Positions 22,794 to 34,800 of a stretch of DNA of 64,000 bases are shown here, piece by piece (within the stretch, counting starts at the first letter, position 1; the number at the start of each line of letters is the position of its first letter). The translations under genes were made by a program, and so were the position numbers. Under the pieces are notes generated by a model. It did not search any database, had not been told where the DNA came from, and saw nothing but the letters and a program-made list of their open reading frames with translations. The DNA is from Colletotrichum lupini (taxonomy: Eukaryota; Ascomycota; Sordariomycetes; Glomerellales; Glomerellaceae). Where the stretch lies: the NCBI RefSeq assembly GCF_023278565.1, contig NC_064672.1, forward strand, positions 5,828,001 through 5,892,000, written 5' to 3'.

Positions 22794-25700
22794 TTAAATA
22801 GGGTTATTAGGATTGTTTAAGCCTATTAGCTTAACGAATTCCTTATGTTTAACCCGAGGTAAGGGTTTTGTTAACCCATCGGCAGGCATTATAGTAGAAG
22901 GGAGATATTCTACTTTAATATTCCCTTTTTCTACTTCCTGTCGAGTATAATAATAATATAGGGCAGTATGCTTAGTCCTTTGGTGATATTCAGGATTATA
23001 AGCAAGAGATAATGCCCCATTATTATCGGTTTTAATAGTAATAGGTTTAACTTGATAACCTATTTCCGATAATAAATTCTGAAGCCAAATAGCTTCCCGA
23101 ATAGCTTCCTGAAGTCCATTAAATTCAGCCTCTGTAGTAGAAAGTGCTATAGTAGACTGTTTTTTAGACTTCCAGCTAATCGGACCTCCATTTAGTGTAA
23201 ATAAGTACCCAGAAGTTGATTTTCTAGTACTTTTACACCCGGCCCAGTTAGAATCAGTATAGCCTACTAATTCTACAGGCCCAATATTACCATTATAGGT
23301 AATATTATAGTGAATAGTGCCACTAAGGTATCTATAAATACCTTTTACTACCTTAAGTAGGTAAATAGTGGGCTTATGGAGGTATTGGGAGACGAAAGAG
23401 ACTGAAAAAGCTAAATCAGCCCTAGTCACAACCATAGCGTACATTAAAGATCCTACTAGGTGCTGGTAGGTCTTTAATAGCTCTTTTGAAGGTAAATAGT
23501 CATCTTTTTCGTTCCCTAAATCACTATTTAATATACCCGGATTTATAGGTATATTAGTGATTTTAGCTTTGGAAAAATCATTATTATTAAGAATTTCCTT
23601 AATATAATGACTTTGAGAGAGAGAAATAGTCTTATTAGACCGATTTCTAGTAATTTTGACGCCTAGGAAATTCGAGGCTTCGCCTAGGTCTTTAATATCG
23701 ATATATTTCGATATTTTACCCTTAATTTCCTCTATATATTTAATATTTTTATTAAATATAAGGAAATCATCGACGTGGGTAACAATAAAAGCAGGATTTT
23801 TGAAATCCTGGTTGAAATAGGTAGCCTCATCGGATTTTAGAGGTAAAAAGCCTATTTTATTAAAAATAGACTTCAGCTTTAGTTGCCATTGTCTAGGGCT
23901 TTGTTTGAGCCCATATAAGGCTTTTAAAAGCTGTAATAACTGATTTTTTGATTTATCCCAATTTATAGTATTTAAATTAGGGTATTTTTCAAAAAATTCA
24001 GTTAAAGGTATATTAGAAGGGTCTATATATACCTCTTCTAATAAATCCCCATTTAAAAAGGCACCAATAACGTCAATTTGGTGTATATGCCAGTTTAAAG
24101 GGGCAGATAGGGCTATAAGTACCCTATAGGTAGTAGGATTACTTCCAGAAGCAAAAGTTTGGAAATAATCGACTCCATACTGTTGTTCGAAGCCTCTAAC
24201 TACTAATCGGGCCTTATATTTATCAATATTACCAGTATTAATATTGATTTTTCGTTTAAAGACCCATCTAGTAGATAGTGGATTTTTATTAGCTTTATAG
24301 ACCTTATTTGGGTCTATAGCTAATAAAGTACCCTTTTTAATAATAACCTCTAGCTCAGAATATATAGCTTTTAACCATTCTGATTTTTCTGAGCTATTTA
24401 GAGCCTGTTTTAGTGTATTAGGCTCTGGAGGTAGGGTAATACTCTGAGTAAAATCTTTATATTTAGATTTTTCTTCCTCAGATAATTTGGGAATTAATAC
24501 CTCTATTTTAGAAGGTATTTCCTGAATATCTTCGATTTTATCAAAAATTTTAGAATATAAAGGAGGATTTACGCTTTCTACCCCCTCTATTCTATTATTT
24601 TGAATAAATCGAATATGCGAAGTCCGTAATAATCGAGATCGAAAAGGATTAGAAGGGCAATATATAACATATATATTATTACCTTCTTTTCCTAAATATA
24701 TACCATTTTGAGTATAGGTATACATTTTATTCGAAGTGACTCGCTTTTGAGTAGGGTAATAAATAAGTACCCTAGAGCCGATTTTTCTTAGATTAGATAA
24801 ATCCGGCTTATTATTTCTTTTTGGGAAGAAATAATCGAGAAAAGCCTCGATAGGGGTCTTTTCAAGGCGTATATTAGCGGTAAAATTAACTAATTTAGTT
24901 AATTCTTTCAAAATTACGTCCCATAAATATAGGGGTAATTTCTCTGCTAATAAAATAGTTCTAGCCTTTTCGATAAGGGCCCTATTAGTCCTTTCGGCTA
25001 TACCATTTTGCTCGGGCGTATAGGGCGTGGAAGGCTCTAAAATAATGCCTTTTTCGTTAATATAGGGTAATAATTCCCCTATATTGAATTCCGTACCATT
25101 ATCTAAGCGTATATACTTAGGGTAGGAATTAAACTGGTTAAAATAAAATTCCAGTTTGTTTTTGAGAATATTAATTATATTCTCTTTGGTTTTTGAGAAT
25201 TCAACATCTCGAAAACCAGTAAAATCATCCGTAAACGGAATAGCGTAATTATTTCCACTAATAGTAGTAGGGGTAATTTTAACTGTATCAATACAGACCC
25301 TTTCTAGTGGAAATAATGCCCGATTATAGTTAATTTTAGGCTGTTGCCTAGTTAACTTAGCTGTAGTACAGCTCGGGCAATTTAGGTCTTTTTCCTTTAA
25401 TTTGTCTAAAGGAATTCCCTTAGTTATTTTCGCAGTTTTTAATAAATAAGGGTAAGAAGGATGACCTAATTTTTCGTGCCATTCCTGGGTGATTGAATAG
25501 GCCTGATTATCTGAATTTTCAGATAAATAATCAGTATTTTTCTCTATATTACTATTATTAATAGTAATATTATGAAGAGAATTTTGAATGGATTCTAAAA
25601 TATTTTTTAGATCCAAATACTGATTTTTAGGGTCCAAATCGTTTTGTTGGTACCCTGTAGTAGGCCTTCGATTTTTCCAAGCAATATTAAGGAAAAATCC

Positions 25701-27041
25701 ATGCCTTTTGAAATCCAAATAAGCAAATACATTGCCCTCAGAATCCACTAAATAATTCTTTTCAATATATCCACCATTTTTGTAGTGTAATATACCTGAA
25801 AAGATATTAAGTGGGAATTCTGGAATATATAAGGTATTTTTTAACCTTATAGGTATAATTTTACCCCGTAAATAGATAGGTAAAATTAAGTCCCCAATAC
25901 CCTGTGGGTAAACTGGGCCAGCTCCGGTTCGAATAGGGGGTAAATTGTCCCTATTATCGAAATTTTCGAATAAATCCATACTATTAGTAATATGGACTGT
26001 TGAACCCGTATCATACAACCACCTTTCAGTTGTATTTGTGCCCATATTAGCCGAATTATTGGTATTTTCTCCCGAAAGGCCCAAATTATCATTTGGAGTC
26101 GAGTTGGGTAATATATGAGGGAGAAAAGGTTGATAATTTTCATCAAGTGGGTCTATGGTATAGTGGTCGGAACCACTAACCATATAATTCCTTGATTGTA
26201 AGGGCTGAGGGTTCAAATCTCCATGTGGGCGTTGGTTTTTCGTAAAAAGATTGGGCTGGTTTGGTTGGTTTCGGGGCTGGTTTCGGGGTTGGTTTGGTTT
26301 GGGTTGATATGAGGGCTTATTTGAGGGCTTATTTGGGTAATTTGAGGGCTTATTTGGGTTGGTATTTGGGTTGGTATTTTGCTTATAATAAGTCTTAGAC
26401 TTATTATACTTATTTCGAGAGTATTTATTACTCTTAATAGTATTACTAGACATAGGAGTATCGATTTCTCTCCTATTTTCGTCTAATATATCCGTAATAA
26501 GAGCCTCTAAAGTAGGGGGCTCTTTAAGTCTTAAATTAGACCTTTGACGATCAGCCCAAATCGGAAAGATATTAGTTAGGGCTGATATAAAGACCGTTTT
26601 TTGGTCTATATCCTCAATAATAGCTCCTACGCTTTTTAATTTGGAAATATAGCTTTTAAATGAGCTAATAAACTCATTTAAGCTATTAAAATGCTCCAAT
26701 CTAATAGCGTGGAATTCGAGGTATAATTGTTGACGTAGAACTGGTCCTGTACCCTCATAGGATGCTTTAAGGGTATTAAGAGCCTCTTTTGGATCAATTT
26801 GATCAAAAATAAGTGAAAGAGGCTCAGGTTGAATATTTTGCCTTATTAATAATAAGGATTGGGTTTTTTGCTCTTCAGTAATATTTTCATATTCGTTTTC
26901 AACTTCGAAATAGGTATTTAATTTCAAAAGTCGAAGATAAATATGAAGAGTAGAAAGCCAAGTAGTCCAATTTTGACTACCTTTTAGGCGTTGATTTTCA
27001 GGCATAAGGCAGCCTGTAATTGCCTTGATAATATCCGCCAT
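22794..27041 (-). CDS. Copia gag-pol polyprotein, copy 1 (1415 aa)
   Basis: One ORF fuses all functions. Gag-like region 1-230 (MADIIKAITGCLMPENQRLKG start), then an Asn/Pro/Lys-rich linker (about 220-275) where a CCHC zinc knuckle would be expected; none is present. Protease DTGST with Asp344. Integrase with a HHCC-type zinc module around 500-550 and a D585-D647-E683 triad with exactly 35 residues between the last two. Reverse transcriptase with QIDVIGAFLNG and HVDDFLIF (Asp1091-Asp1092). RNase H with D1263 in YTDSNWAG, E1304 in TTEAEF and KTDNNGA, then the LTKPLPR end. All catalytic residues are intact, so the protein could be active. Codons are strongly A/T-ending, unlike host genes. It differs from copy 2 by Ile versus Asn in the motif PLYSK(I/N)FDK. 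Confidence 0.97.
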   Translation of the reverse strand: MADIIKAITGCLMPENQRLKGSQNWTTWLSTLHIYLRLLKLNTYFEVENEYENITEEQKTQSLLLIRQNIQPEPLSLIFDQIDPKEALNTLKASYEGTGPVLRQQLYLEFHAIRLEHFNSLNEFISSFKSYISKLKSVGAIIEDIDQKTVFISALTNIFPIWADRQRSNLRLKEPPTLEALITDILDENRREIDTPMSSNTIKSNKYSRNKYNKSKTYYKQNTNPNTNPNKPSNYPNKPSNKPSYQPKPNQPRNQPRNQPNQPNLFTKNQRPHGDLNPQPLQSRNYMVSGSDHYTIDPLDENYQPFLPHILPNSTPNDNLGLSGENTNNSANMGTNTTERWLYDTGSTVHITNSMDLFENFDNRDNLPPIRTGAGPVYPQGIGDLILPIYLRGKIIPIRLKNTLYIPEFPLNIFSGILHYKNGGYIEKNYLVDSEGNVFAYLDFKRHGFFLNIAWKNRRPTTGYQQNDLDPKNQYLDLKNILESIQNSLHNITINNSNIEKNTDYLSENSDNQAYSITQEWHEKLGHPSYPYLLKTAKITKGIPLDKLKEKDLNCPSCTTAKLTRQQPKINYNRALFPLERVCIDTVKITPTTISGNNYAIPFTDDFTGFRDVEFSKTKENIINILKNKLEFYFNQFNSYPKYIRLDNGTEFNIGELLPYINEKGIILEPSTPYTPEQNGIAERTNRALIEKARTILLAEKLPLYLWDVILKELTKLVNFTANIRLEKTPIEAFLDYFFPKRNNKPDLSNLRKIGSRVLIYYPTQKRVTSNKMYTYTQNGIYLGKEGNNIYVIYCPSNPFRSRLLRTSHIRFIQNNRIEGVESVNPPLYSKIFDKIEDIQEIPSKIEVLIPKLSEEEKSKYKDFTQSITLPPEPNTLKQALNSSEKSEWLKAIYSELEVIIKKGTLLAIDPNKVYKANKNPLSTRWVFKRKININTGNIDKYKARLVVRGFEQQYGVDYFQTFASGSNPTTYRVLIALSAPLNWHIHQIDVIGAFLNGDLLEEVYIDPSNIPLTEFFEKYPNLNTINWDKSKNQLLQLLKALYGLKQSPRQWQLKLKSIFNKIGFLPLKSDEATYFNQDFKNPAFIVTHVDDFLIFNKNIKYIEEIKGKISKYIDIKDLGEASNFLGVKITRNRSNKTISLSQSHYIKEILNNNDFSKAKITNIPINPGILNSDLGNEKDDYLPSKELLKTYQHLVGSLMYAMVVTRADLAFSVSFVSQYLHKPTIYLLKVVKGIYRYLSGTIHYNITYNGNIGPVELVGYTDSNWAGCKSTRKSTSGYLFTLNGGPISWKSKKQSTIALSTTEAEFNGLQEAIREAIWLQNLLSEIGYQVKPITIKTDNNGALSLAYNPEYHQRTKHTALYYYYTRQEVEKGNIKVEYLPSTIMPADGLTKPLPRVKHKEFVKLIGLNNPNNPI

Positions 27042-27495
27042 TATATATATTTTAGAATATATATAATATAAATATATACTAGTATTGTTCCTAGTATAAA
27101 TAAGCTTACTTTAAGCTTAGAATTCAAGCTTGTTTTTAAGCTTGAAAATAGACTTATTTTAAGTCTAAAAATATATATAAGAAAAAGTCTATTTTGACTT
27201 CTTTTTCTTATAAATAGATATTTAATAAAAGTAAGTATATAGTATAAAAAGGACTTACACTTCGTCTGCCTTTTTATATATAAATCCTTTATTAAATATA
27301 AAGGTCGATTTCGAATTTTCGAATTCGAAAAAGTGATTTTGGGCGGAGTAAGATATCTCAATATATGAATATGCATATACCGGATAAAGGCATATACCTA
27401 AATGATAATAGGTATGATATAGGTAAATAAAAATAGAAGAGCTCGGATAAGTGAATAATATTCACTTAAGTAAATAAAACCTCAGTTATATAATA

Positions 27496-27510
27496 ACTGG
27501 GCTCATAACC
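27496..27510 (-). other. Primer-binding site, copia copy 1
   Basis: Reads GGTTATGAGCCCAGT on the minus strand, directly after the 5' LTR. It is complementary to the anticodon arm of initiator tRNA-Met (loop CTCATAA), the half-tRNA priming mode known from Drosophila copia. Confidence 0.8.
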
Positions 27511-28024
27511 TCTAGCACGTATAGCTTTAACGAGGTAATGCGGGATATTCTTATATAGAATATGAAAAGTGAATATTCATATAGAAGCAAGAATATATGA
27601 ATATAGGGGAAATAAGCGTATATAAAAGAGGTTTTTGTAATAAAGAGAGTAATATAGTTGAATTACTATATGAGAAGTTGCTTGCTTAACGAAAGGTCTA
27701 GGTAGGCAAATACACGCCTACATATAGGCATAAAAACCTCCTACTAGAATATTCCATTGCTTATTAATTATGATATAATTAATAAGCATATACGTAAGTG
27801 AATGCGTAATCGTAGTACGTAATTCCGCCTCGAGTAAATTCCAGATTATTCAGTTATCTTCCAGTACTTTCCACTGCTCACGTAAGCTTATATAAGCAGT
27901 ATTGCTTACATAATCAATACCTATAATAATCTACAGAAATCGTAGATTAATATGGTATATAGTTTGCTTACGTAATATTGATAATAAGGCGAATAATAAG
28001 GTAAACAAAGTTACCTTCGTAACA
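27511..28024 (-). repeat. 5' LTR of copia copy 1
   Basis: 514 bp, upstream LTR in element orientation; identical by eye to 22096-22609. Confidence 0.93.
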
Positions 28025-28029
28025 AATAG

Positions 28030-28825
28030 CTCATGATTATATAATAACGATTAAAAGAGTTCTTTTTTAATATATTAGAAGTTACTTACCGTACTAAAGG
28101 GTATAATAAAGAGTATTTTTATATATAAGTTCGCTAATAAACTTATATTATTAACTAAAATAAACTTTACTTTATATATTATAAAACCTTTTTATAATAA
28201 GTTTAAAATTAGTTAAATAAAATAAGGTATCGTTATAAAAGGTTTACGATTCCTAAATTAAATTATATTTAGTTTTTAAATACGTATAATAAGCTTTTAC
28301 TATTTAGATTTAAGATTTATATTAATATTAATACTTATTCGTAATTTATTATATAGTTCTATATAGGGGTTTCTACTTATACGTCCCGGAATATACTTAT
28401 ATAATATTTTATTATTATTTAATAATAGGGATTTATATTATTATAAGTTCGTTCAGACCGAGAGAAAAAAACCGTTCTTATATTTAGTATTTATTATTAC
28501 TTTTTATAATACCGTTTAATAGTAAAAAGTCTAATTATATTCCGTAATTACTAAATTTTTAATAAAAGTATTTATAATATTAAAATTAAGAGTTAGTAAA
28601 ATCGTTTTTATTAAAATAGATTAGTATATTAGTAAGTAAGTAATATATATTTTAATATATATAAGTATACTTATATTTATAAAAATACTTCTAACTACTT
28701 AAGTTCTAAGGGCTATTTTATATAAATATACTCTCTGACTAAATTATATTTCTATTTACGTATATATTACTAATTCGTTCTAATTTTATTAACTTCGTAT
28801 AAATTTAAAACTCTTATTAAATTTA
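28030..28825. other. RIP-decayed interior of the outer DNA transposon, middle part
   Basis: About 0.8 kb between copia copy 1 and the gypsy 5' LTR. Plus-strand frames show short open runs but no recognisable domain. A fragment of the original transposase is possible but unproven. Confidence 0.45.
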
Positions 28826-29019
28826 TATAATAGATTTAAAATACGGCCGGTAATAGGATACTAATAACTTAGTAACTAATATATAGATCGTATTATAAAA
28901 GAACTTTTTAAAAAATAGAGCCCTTATAAAGGACTTTATAAGCTTTAGTTTTATAATATACTTATATTTATATTATAACCTCGCTAATTAAGTACTTATA
29001 GCTTAATCTTTTATAATTC
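28826..29019 (+). repeat. 5' LTR of the decayed gypsy element
   Basis: 194 bp; ends assigned by where similarity to 42638-42831 stops, so each may be off by a few bases. Confidence 0.7.
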
Positions 29020-30871
29020 TAAAGCTTTTATTTTTATAAAATAATTAATATAAATAATAATAAATTACGAAAACGAATAGAACGTTAATAAAATAATACC
29101 TAGCTATTAGTAAAAAGCCGTTAGTATTAACGAGCTATAGCTATTTAAAATTAATTATTTAATTTTATTTTATCTAGGGGAATAAGCTTATTATAAAGCG
29201 AGCCCTATTTAAATACTAGCGTTTATAAAAAAACTAAATAAAAAAATAATTAAAATAAATTACCCTTATAAACTAATTACCCTATTAATACCCTAAAAAC
29301 CCTATTTATTATAAATAGGGCGTTTATTAATAACTAATTATTAAATATACGAAATTAAAATACGTATAAAAGCATAAGTAATATTAAAATAGCTAGTTTA
29401 GTAAACCCTATAAGCCTAATAATAACTTATTTTTATAAAATAATAAAAATAATAATTAAAAATCGAAATTAAAAATAGCGTTAATATAAAAAGCTCGTTT
29501 AATAGCTTACTAAGTAACTAGCGACGTATTTAAGTTAATAAGAATACGAAAAACCTCTTTTTTATAACTATAAACTAATTAAAAAAGAATTTATAAGTAC
29601 TTAAGTAATAAACTAGATTATTATTATAAAAATAAGTAATAAGCTTTATATAAAAAGTATTATAGAATAGTATATTAAATAGGCCCTATTTAAGATATCC
29701 TTATTATTATAAACGTAATAACGTAATTACAAAAAGAGCTTTTAAAATCCCCTCTCTTAGGGCGACTTCTTAGTATTTATTTATTAATAATACGTAAACC
29801 CCGAGATTTAAAAATAAGAATATTATAAAAAGCTAAGGATAAAGAGGTTAAAAAAGGGCTAAACCCCTACTTAGTTCCTTACTAAGTAATTAGTAATTTA
29901 TTATAACTTAAATATAAAAAATATAGAAAATTCGAAAATAAAGATATATTAATTCTTTTTTAAATTACTATTTTAGCTATAAGATAATTTAATTTATTAT
30001 AAAATCTTAATTAAAAAAGTACGTAATATAGTTTACGAAGCTAATAAACTATAATTATTAAATTAGTAAAAGGGCGGTAATTAGTTATAAAAGGACGGTA
30101 AGAAGATGCTATATTTATTATTAAAATAATTACGTTAAATATCCCCTTTTTATAAAAGAAAGAGTAAGGAGAGCTCTAAAGGGTTAGGTTTTAAAAACTT
30201 ATTAAAAATAATATTATAAAAGCTATATAATAAGAATACTCGCACCGAGCTATTATAAAAGCGTCGTAGTAGCGATATTAAGTACTTTATATATAATAAA
30301 ATAAGCTATATATTTAATAAGTATCAAAAAAATAAGTTAGGAAGTAGGAGTAATAATAAGCCGACGTACCCCCGATCGAAGCTAATATTAATAACTATTT
30401 AATAGGTTATTATTAAGCTAAGAGTTATAGAGGTTAATTTATTAAAAAACGAGTAAATGTAAGTAAAATACTTAATACGTTTATATTAAGTATTAAGAAG
30501 GTATTAATAAAAATAATTATAAAGAATAAAGTAATAGTTTTATAAAGTATTATTAAAAAGTTAATAAAAGTTAATATAAATATATACTCTAAAATAAATA
30601 TTATTAATACTAAGCTCGTAACTTACTTAGGGTTAACCCTAGTTATTACTATAGCTCCCTTATTAAGGGATTTTTAAAATAAAACTATAAGCTAAGGGAA
30701 AGCCTATTAATTAACGCCCTTTTTTATTAATTACTATAAATAGCTAAAGAAGATTTAGTAACTATTTATTATAATTAATAAGGATAAAAAAATAGTAAAC
30801 TTCTTATTATTATAATTATTAATAAGCTAAGAGGGTATTCGTATTAATATAATAATAAATATATAGTTATA

Positions 30872-31385
30872 TGTTACGAAGGTAACTTTGTTTACCTTAT
30901 TATTCGCCTTATTATCAATATTACGTAAGCAAACTATATACCATATTAATCTACGATTTCTGTAGATTATTATAGGTATTGATTATGTAAGCAATACTGC
31001 TTATATAAGCTTACGTGAGCAGTGGAAAGTACTGGAAGATAACTGAATAATCTGGAATTTACTCGAGGCGGAATTACGTACTACGATTACGCATTCACTT
31101 ACGTATATGCTTATTAATTATATCATAATTAATAAGCAATGGAATATTCTAGTAGGAGGTTTTTATGCCTATATGTAGGCGTGTATTTGCCTACCTAGAC
31201 CTTTCGTTAAGCAAGCAACTTCTCATATAGTAATTCAACTATATTACTCTCTTTATTACAAAAACCTCTTTTATATACGCTTATTTCCCCTATATTCATA
31301 TATTCTTGCTTCTATATGAATATTCACTTTTCATATTCTATATAAGAATATCCCGCATTACCTCGTTAAAGCTATACGTGCTAGA
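30872..31385 (+). repeat. 5' LTR of copia copy 2
   Basis: 514 bp, TGTTACG to GCTAGA; identical by eye to 36289-36802. Confidence 0.93.
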
Positions 31386-31400
31386 GGTTATGAGCCCAGT
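31386..31400 (+). other. Primer-binding site, copia copy 2
   Basis: GGTTATGAGCCCAGT directly abuts the 5' LTR; complementary to the initiator tRNA-Met anticodon arm, as in copy 1. Confidence 0.8.
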
Positions 31401-31856
31401 TATTATATAACTGAGGTTTTATTTACTTAAGTGAATATTATTCACTTATCCGAGCTCTTCTATTTTTATTTACCTATATCATACCTATTATCATTTAGGT
31501 ATATGCCTTTATCCGGTATATGCATATTCATATATTGAGATATCTTACTCCGCCCAAAATCACTTTTTCGAATTCGAAAATTCGAAATCGACCTTTATAT
31601 TTAATAAAGGATTTATATATATAAAAAGGCAGACGAAGTGTAAGTCCTTTTTATACTATATACTTACTTTTATTAAATATCTATTTATAAGAAAAAGAAG
31701 TCAAAATAGACTTTTTCTTATATATATTTTTAGACTTAAAATAAGTCTATTTTCAAGCTTAAAAACAAGCTTGAATTCTAAGCTTAAAGTAAGCTTATTT
31801 ATACTAGGAACAATACTAGTATATATTTATATTATATATATTCTAAAATATATATA

Positions 31857-34800
31857 ATGGCGGATATTATCAAGGCAATTACAGGCTGCCTTATGCCTGA
31901 AAATCAACGCCTAAAAGGTAGTCAAAATTGGACTACTTGGCTTTCTACTCTTCATATTTATCTTCGACTTTTGAAATTAAATACCTATTTCGAAGTTGAA
32001 AACGAATATGAAAATATTACTGAAGAGCAAAAAACCCAATCCTTATTATTAATAAGGCAAAATATTCAACCTGAGCCTCTTTCACTTATTTTTGATCAAA
32101 TTGATCCAAAAGAGGCTCTTAATACCCTTAAAGCATCCTATGAGGGTACAGGACCAGTTCTACGTCAACAATTATACCTCGAATTCCACGCTATTAGATT
32201 GGAGCATTTTAATAGCTTAAATGAGTTTATTAGCTCATTTAAAAGCTATATTTCCAAATTAAAAAGCGTAGGAGCTATTATTGAGGATATAGACCAAAAA
32301 ACGGTCTTTATATCAGCCCTAACTAATATCTTTCCGATTTGGGCTGATCGTCAAAGGTCTAATTTAAGACTTAAAGAGCCCCCTACTTTAGAGGCTCTTA
32401 TTACGGATATATTAGACGAAAATAGGAGAGAAATCGATACTCCTATGTCTAGTAATACTATTAAGAGTAATAAATACTCTCGAAATAAGTATAATAAGTC
32501 TAAGACTTATTATAAGCAAAATACCAACCCAAATACCAACCCAAATAAGCCCTCAAATTACCCAAATAAGCCCTCAAATAAGCCCTCATATCAACCCAAA
32601 CCAAACCAACCCCGAAACCAGCCCCGAAACCAACCAAACCAGCCCAATCTTTTTACGAAAAACCAACGCCCACATGGAGATTTGAACCCTCAGCCCTTAC
32701 AATCAAGGAATTATATGGTTAGTGGTTCCGACCACTATACCATAGACCCACTTGATGAAAATTATCAACCTTTTCTCCCTCATATATTACCCAACTCGAC
32801 TCCAAATGATAATTTGGGCCTTTCGGGAGAAAATACCAATAATTCGGCTAATATGGGCACAAATACAACTGAAAGGTGGTTGTATGATACGGGTTCAACA
32901 GTCCATATTACTAATAGTATGGATTTATTCGAAAATTTCGATAATAGGGACAATTTACCCCCTATTCGAACCGGAGCTGGCCCAGTTTACCCACAGGGTA
33001 TTGGGGACTTAATTTTACCTATCTATTTACGGGGTAAAATTATACCTATAAGGTTAAAAAATACCTTATATATTCCAGAATTCCCACTTAATATCTTTTC
33101 AGGTATATTACACTACAAAAATGGTGGATATATTGAAAAGAATTATTTAGTGGATTCTGAGGGCAATGTATTTGCTTATTTGGATTTCAAAAGGCATGGA
33201 TTTTTCCTTAATATTGCTTGGAAAAATCGAAGGCCTACTACAGGGTACCAACAAAACGATTTGGACCCTAAAAATCAGTATTTGGATCTAAAAAATATTT
33301 TAGAATCCATTCAAAATTCTCTTCATAATATTACTATTAATAATAGTAATATAGAGAAAAATACTGATTATTTATCTGAAAATTCAGATAATCAGGCCTA
33401 TTCAATCACCCAGGAATGGCACGAAAAATTAGGTCATCCTTCTTACCCTTATTTATTAAAAACTGCGAAAATAACTAAGGGAATTCCTTTAGACAAATTA
33501 AAGGAAAAAGACCTAAATTGCCCGAGCTGTACTACAGCTAAGTTAACTAGGCAACAGCCTAAAATTAACTATAATCGGGCATTATTTCCACTAGAAAGGG
33601 TCTGTATTGATACAGTTAAAATTACCCCTACTACTATTAGTGGAAATAATTACGCTATTCCGTTTACGGATGATTTTACTGGTTTTCGAGATGTTGAATT
33701 CTCAAAAACCAAAGAGAATATAATTAATATTCTCAAAAACAAACTGGAATTTTATTTTAACCAGTTTAATTCCTACCCTAAGTATATACGCTTAGATAAT
33801 GGTACGGAATTCAATATAGGGGAATTATTACCCTATATTAACGAAAAAGGCATTATTTTAGAGCCTTCCACGCCCTATACGCCCGAGCAAAATGGTATAG
33901 CCGAAAGGACTAATAGGGCCCTTATCGAAAAGGCTAGAACTATTTTATTAGCAGAGAAATTACCCCTATATTTATGGGACGTAATTTTGAAAGAATTAAC
34001 TAAATTAGTTAATTTTACCGCTAATATACGCCTTGAAAAGACCCCTATCGAGGCTTTTCTCGATTATTTCTTCCCAAAAAGAAATAATAAGCCGGATTTA
34101 TCTAATCTAAGAAAAATCGGCTCTAGGGTACTTATTTATTACCCTACTCAAAAGCGAGTCACTTCGAATAAAATGTATACCTATACTCAAAATGGTATAT
34201 ATTTAGGAAAAGAAGGTAATAATATATATGTTATATATTGCCCTTCTAATCCTTTTCGATCTCGATTATTACGGACTTCGCATATTCGATTTATTCAAAA
34301 TAATAGAATAGAGGGGGTAGAAAGCGTAAATCCTCCTTTATATTCTAAAAATTTTGATAAAATCGAAGATATTCAGGAAATACCTTCTAAAATAGAGGTA
34401 TTAATTCCCAAATTATCTGAGGAAGAAAAATCTAAATATAAAGATTTTACTCAGAGTATTACCCTACCTCCAGAGCCTAATACACTAAAACAGGCTCTAA
34501 ATAGCTCAGAAAAATCAGAATGGTTAAAAGCTATATATTCTGAGCTAGAGGTTATTATTAAAAAGGGTACTTTATTAGCTATAGACCCAAATAAGGTCTA
34601 TAAAGCTAATAAAAATCCACTATCTACTAGATGGGTCTTTAAACGAAAAATCAATATTAATACTGGTAATATTGATAAATATAAGGCCCGATTAGTAGTT
34701 AGAGGCTTCGAACAACAGTATGGAGTCGATTATTTCCAAACTTTTGCTTCTGGAAGTAATCCTACTACCTATAGGGTACTTATAGCCCTATCTGCCCCTT

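Larger units (their letters stand above)
22096..28024 (-). mobile_element. Intact Ty1/copia LTR retrotransposon, copy 1
   Basis: 5929 bp on the minus strand. 514-bp LTRs (27511-28024 upstream, 22096-22609 downstream) are identical by eye and run from TGTTACG to GCTAGA. A perfect 5-bp target duplication AATAG lies at 22091-22095 and 28025-28029. A primer-binding site (27496-27510) follows the upstream LTR and a polypurine tract (22610-22620) precedes the downstream one. One uninterrupted gag-pol ORF. No C-to-T or stop-codon decay, unlike all surrounding repeats. It inserted into the outer DNA transposon. Confidence 0.95.

Noticed and set aside
25886..26146. 86-codon frame inside copia copy 1 (and its twin at 32752-33012)
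   Set aside because: Out-of-frame shadow of the gag-pol ORF.
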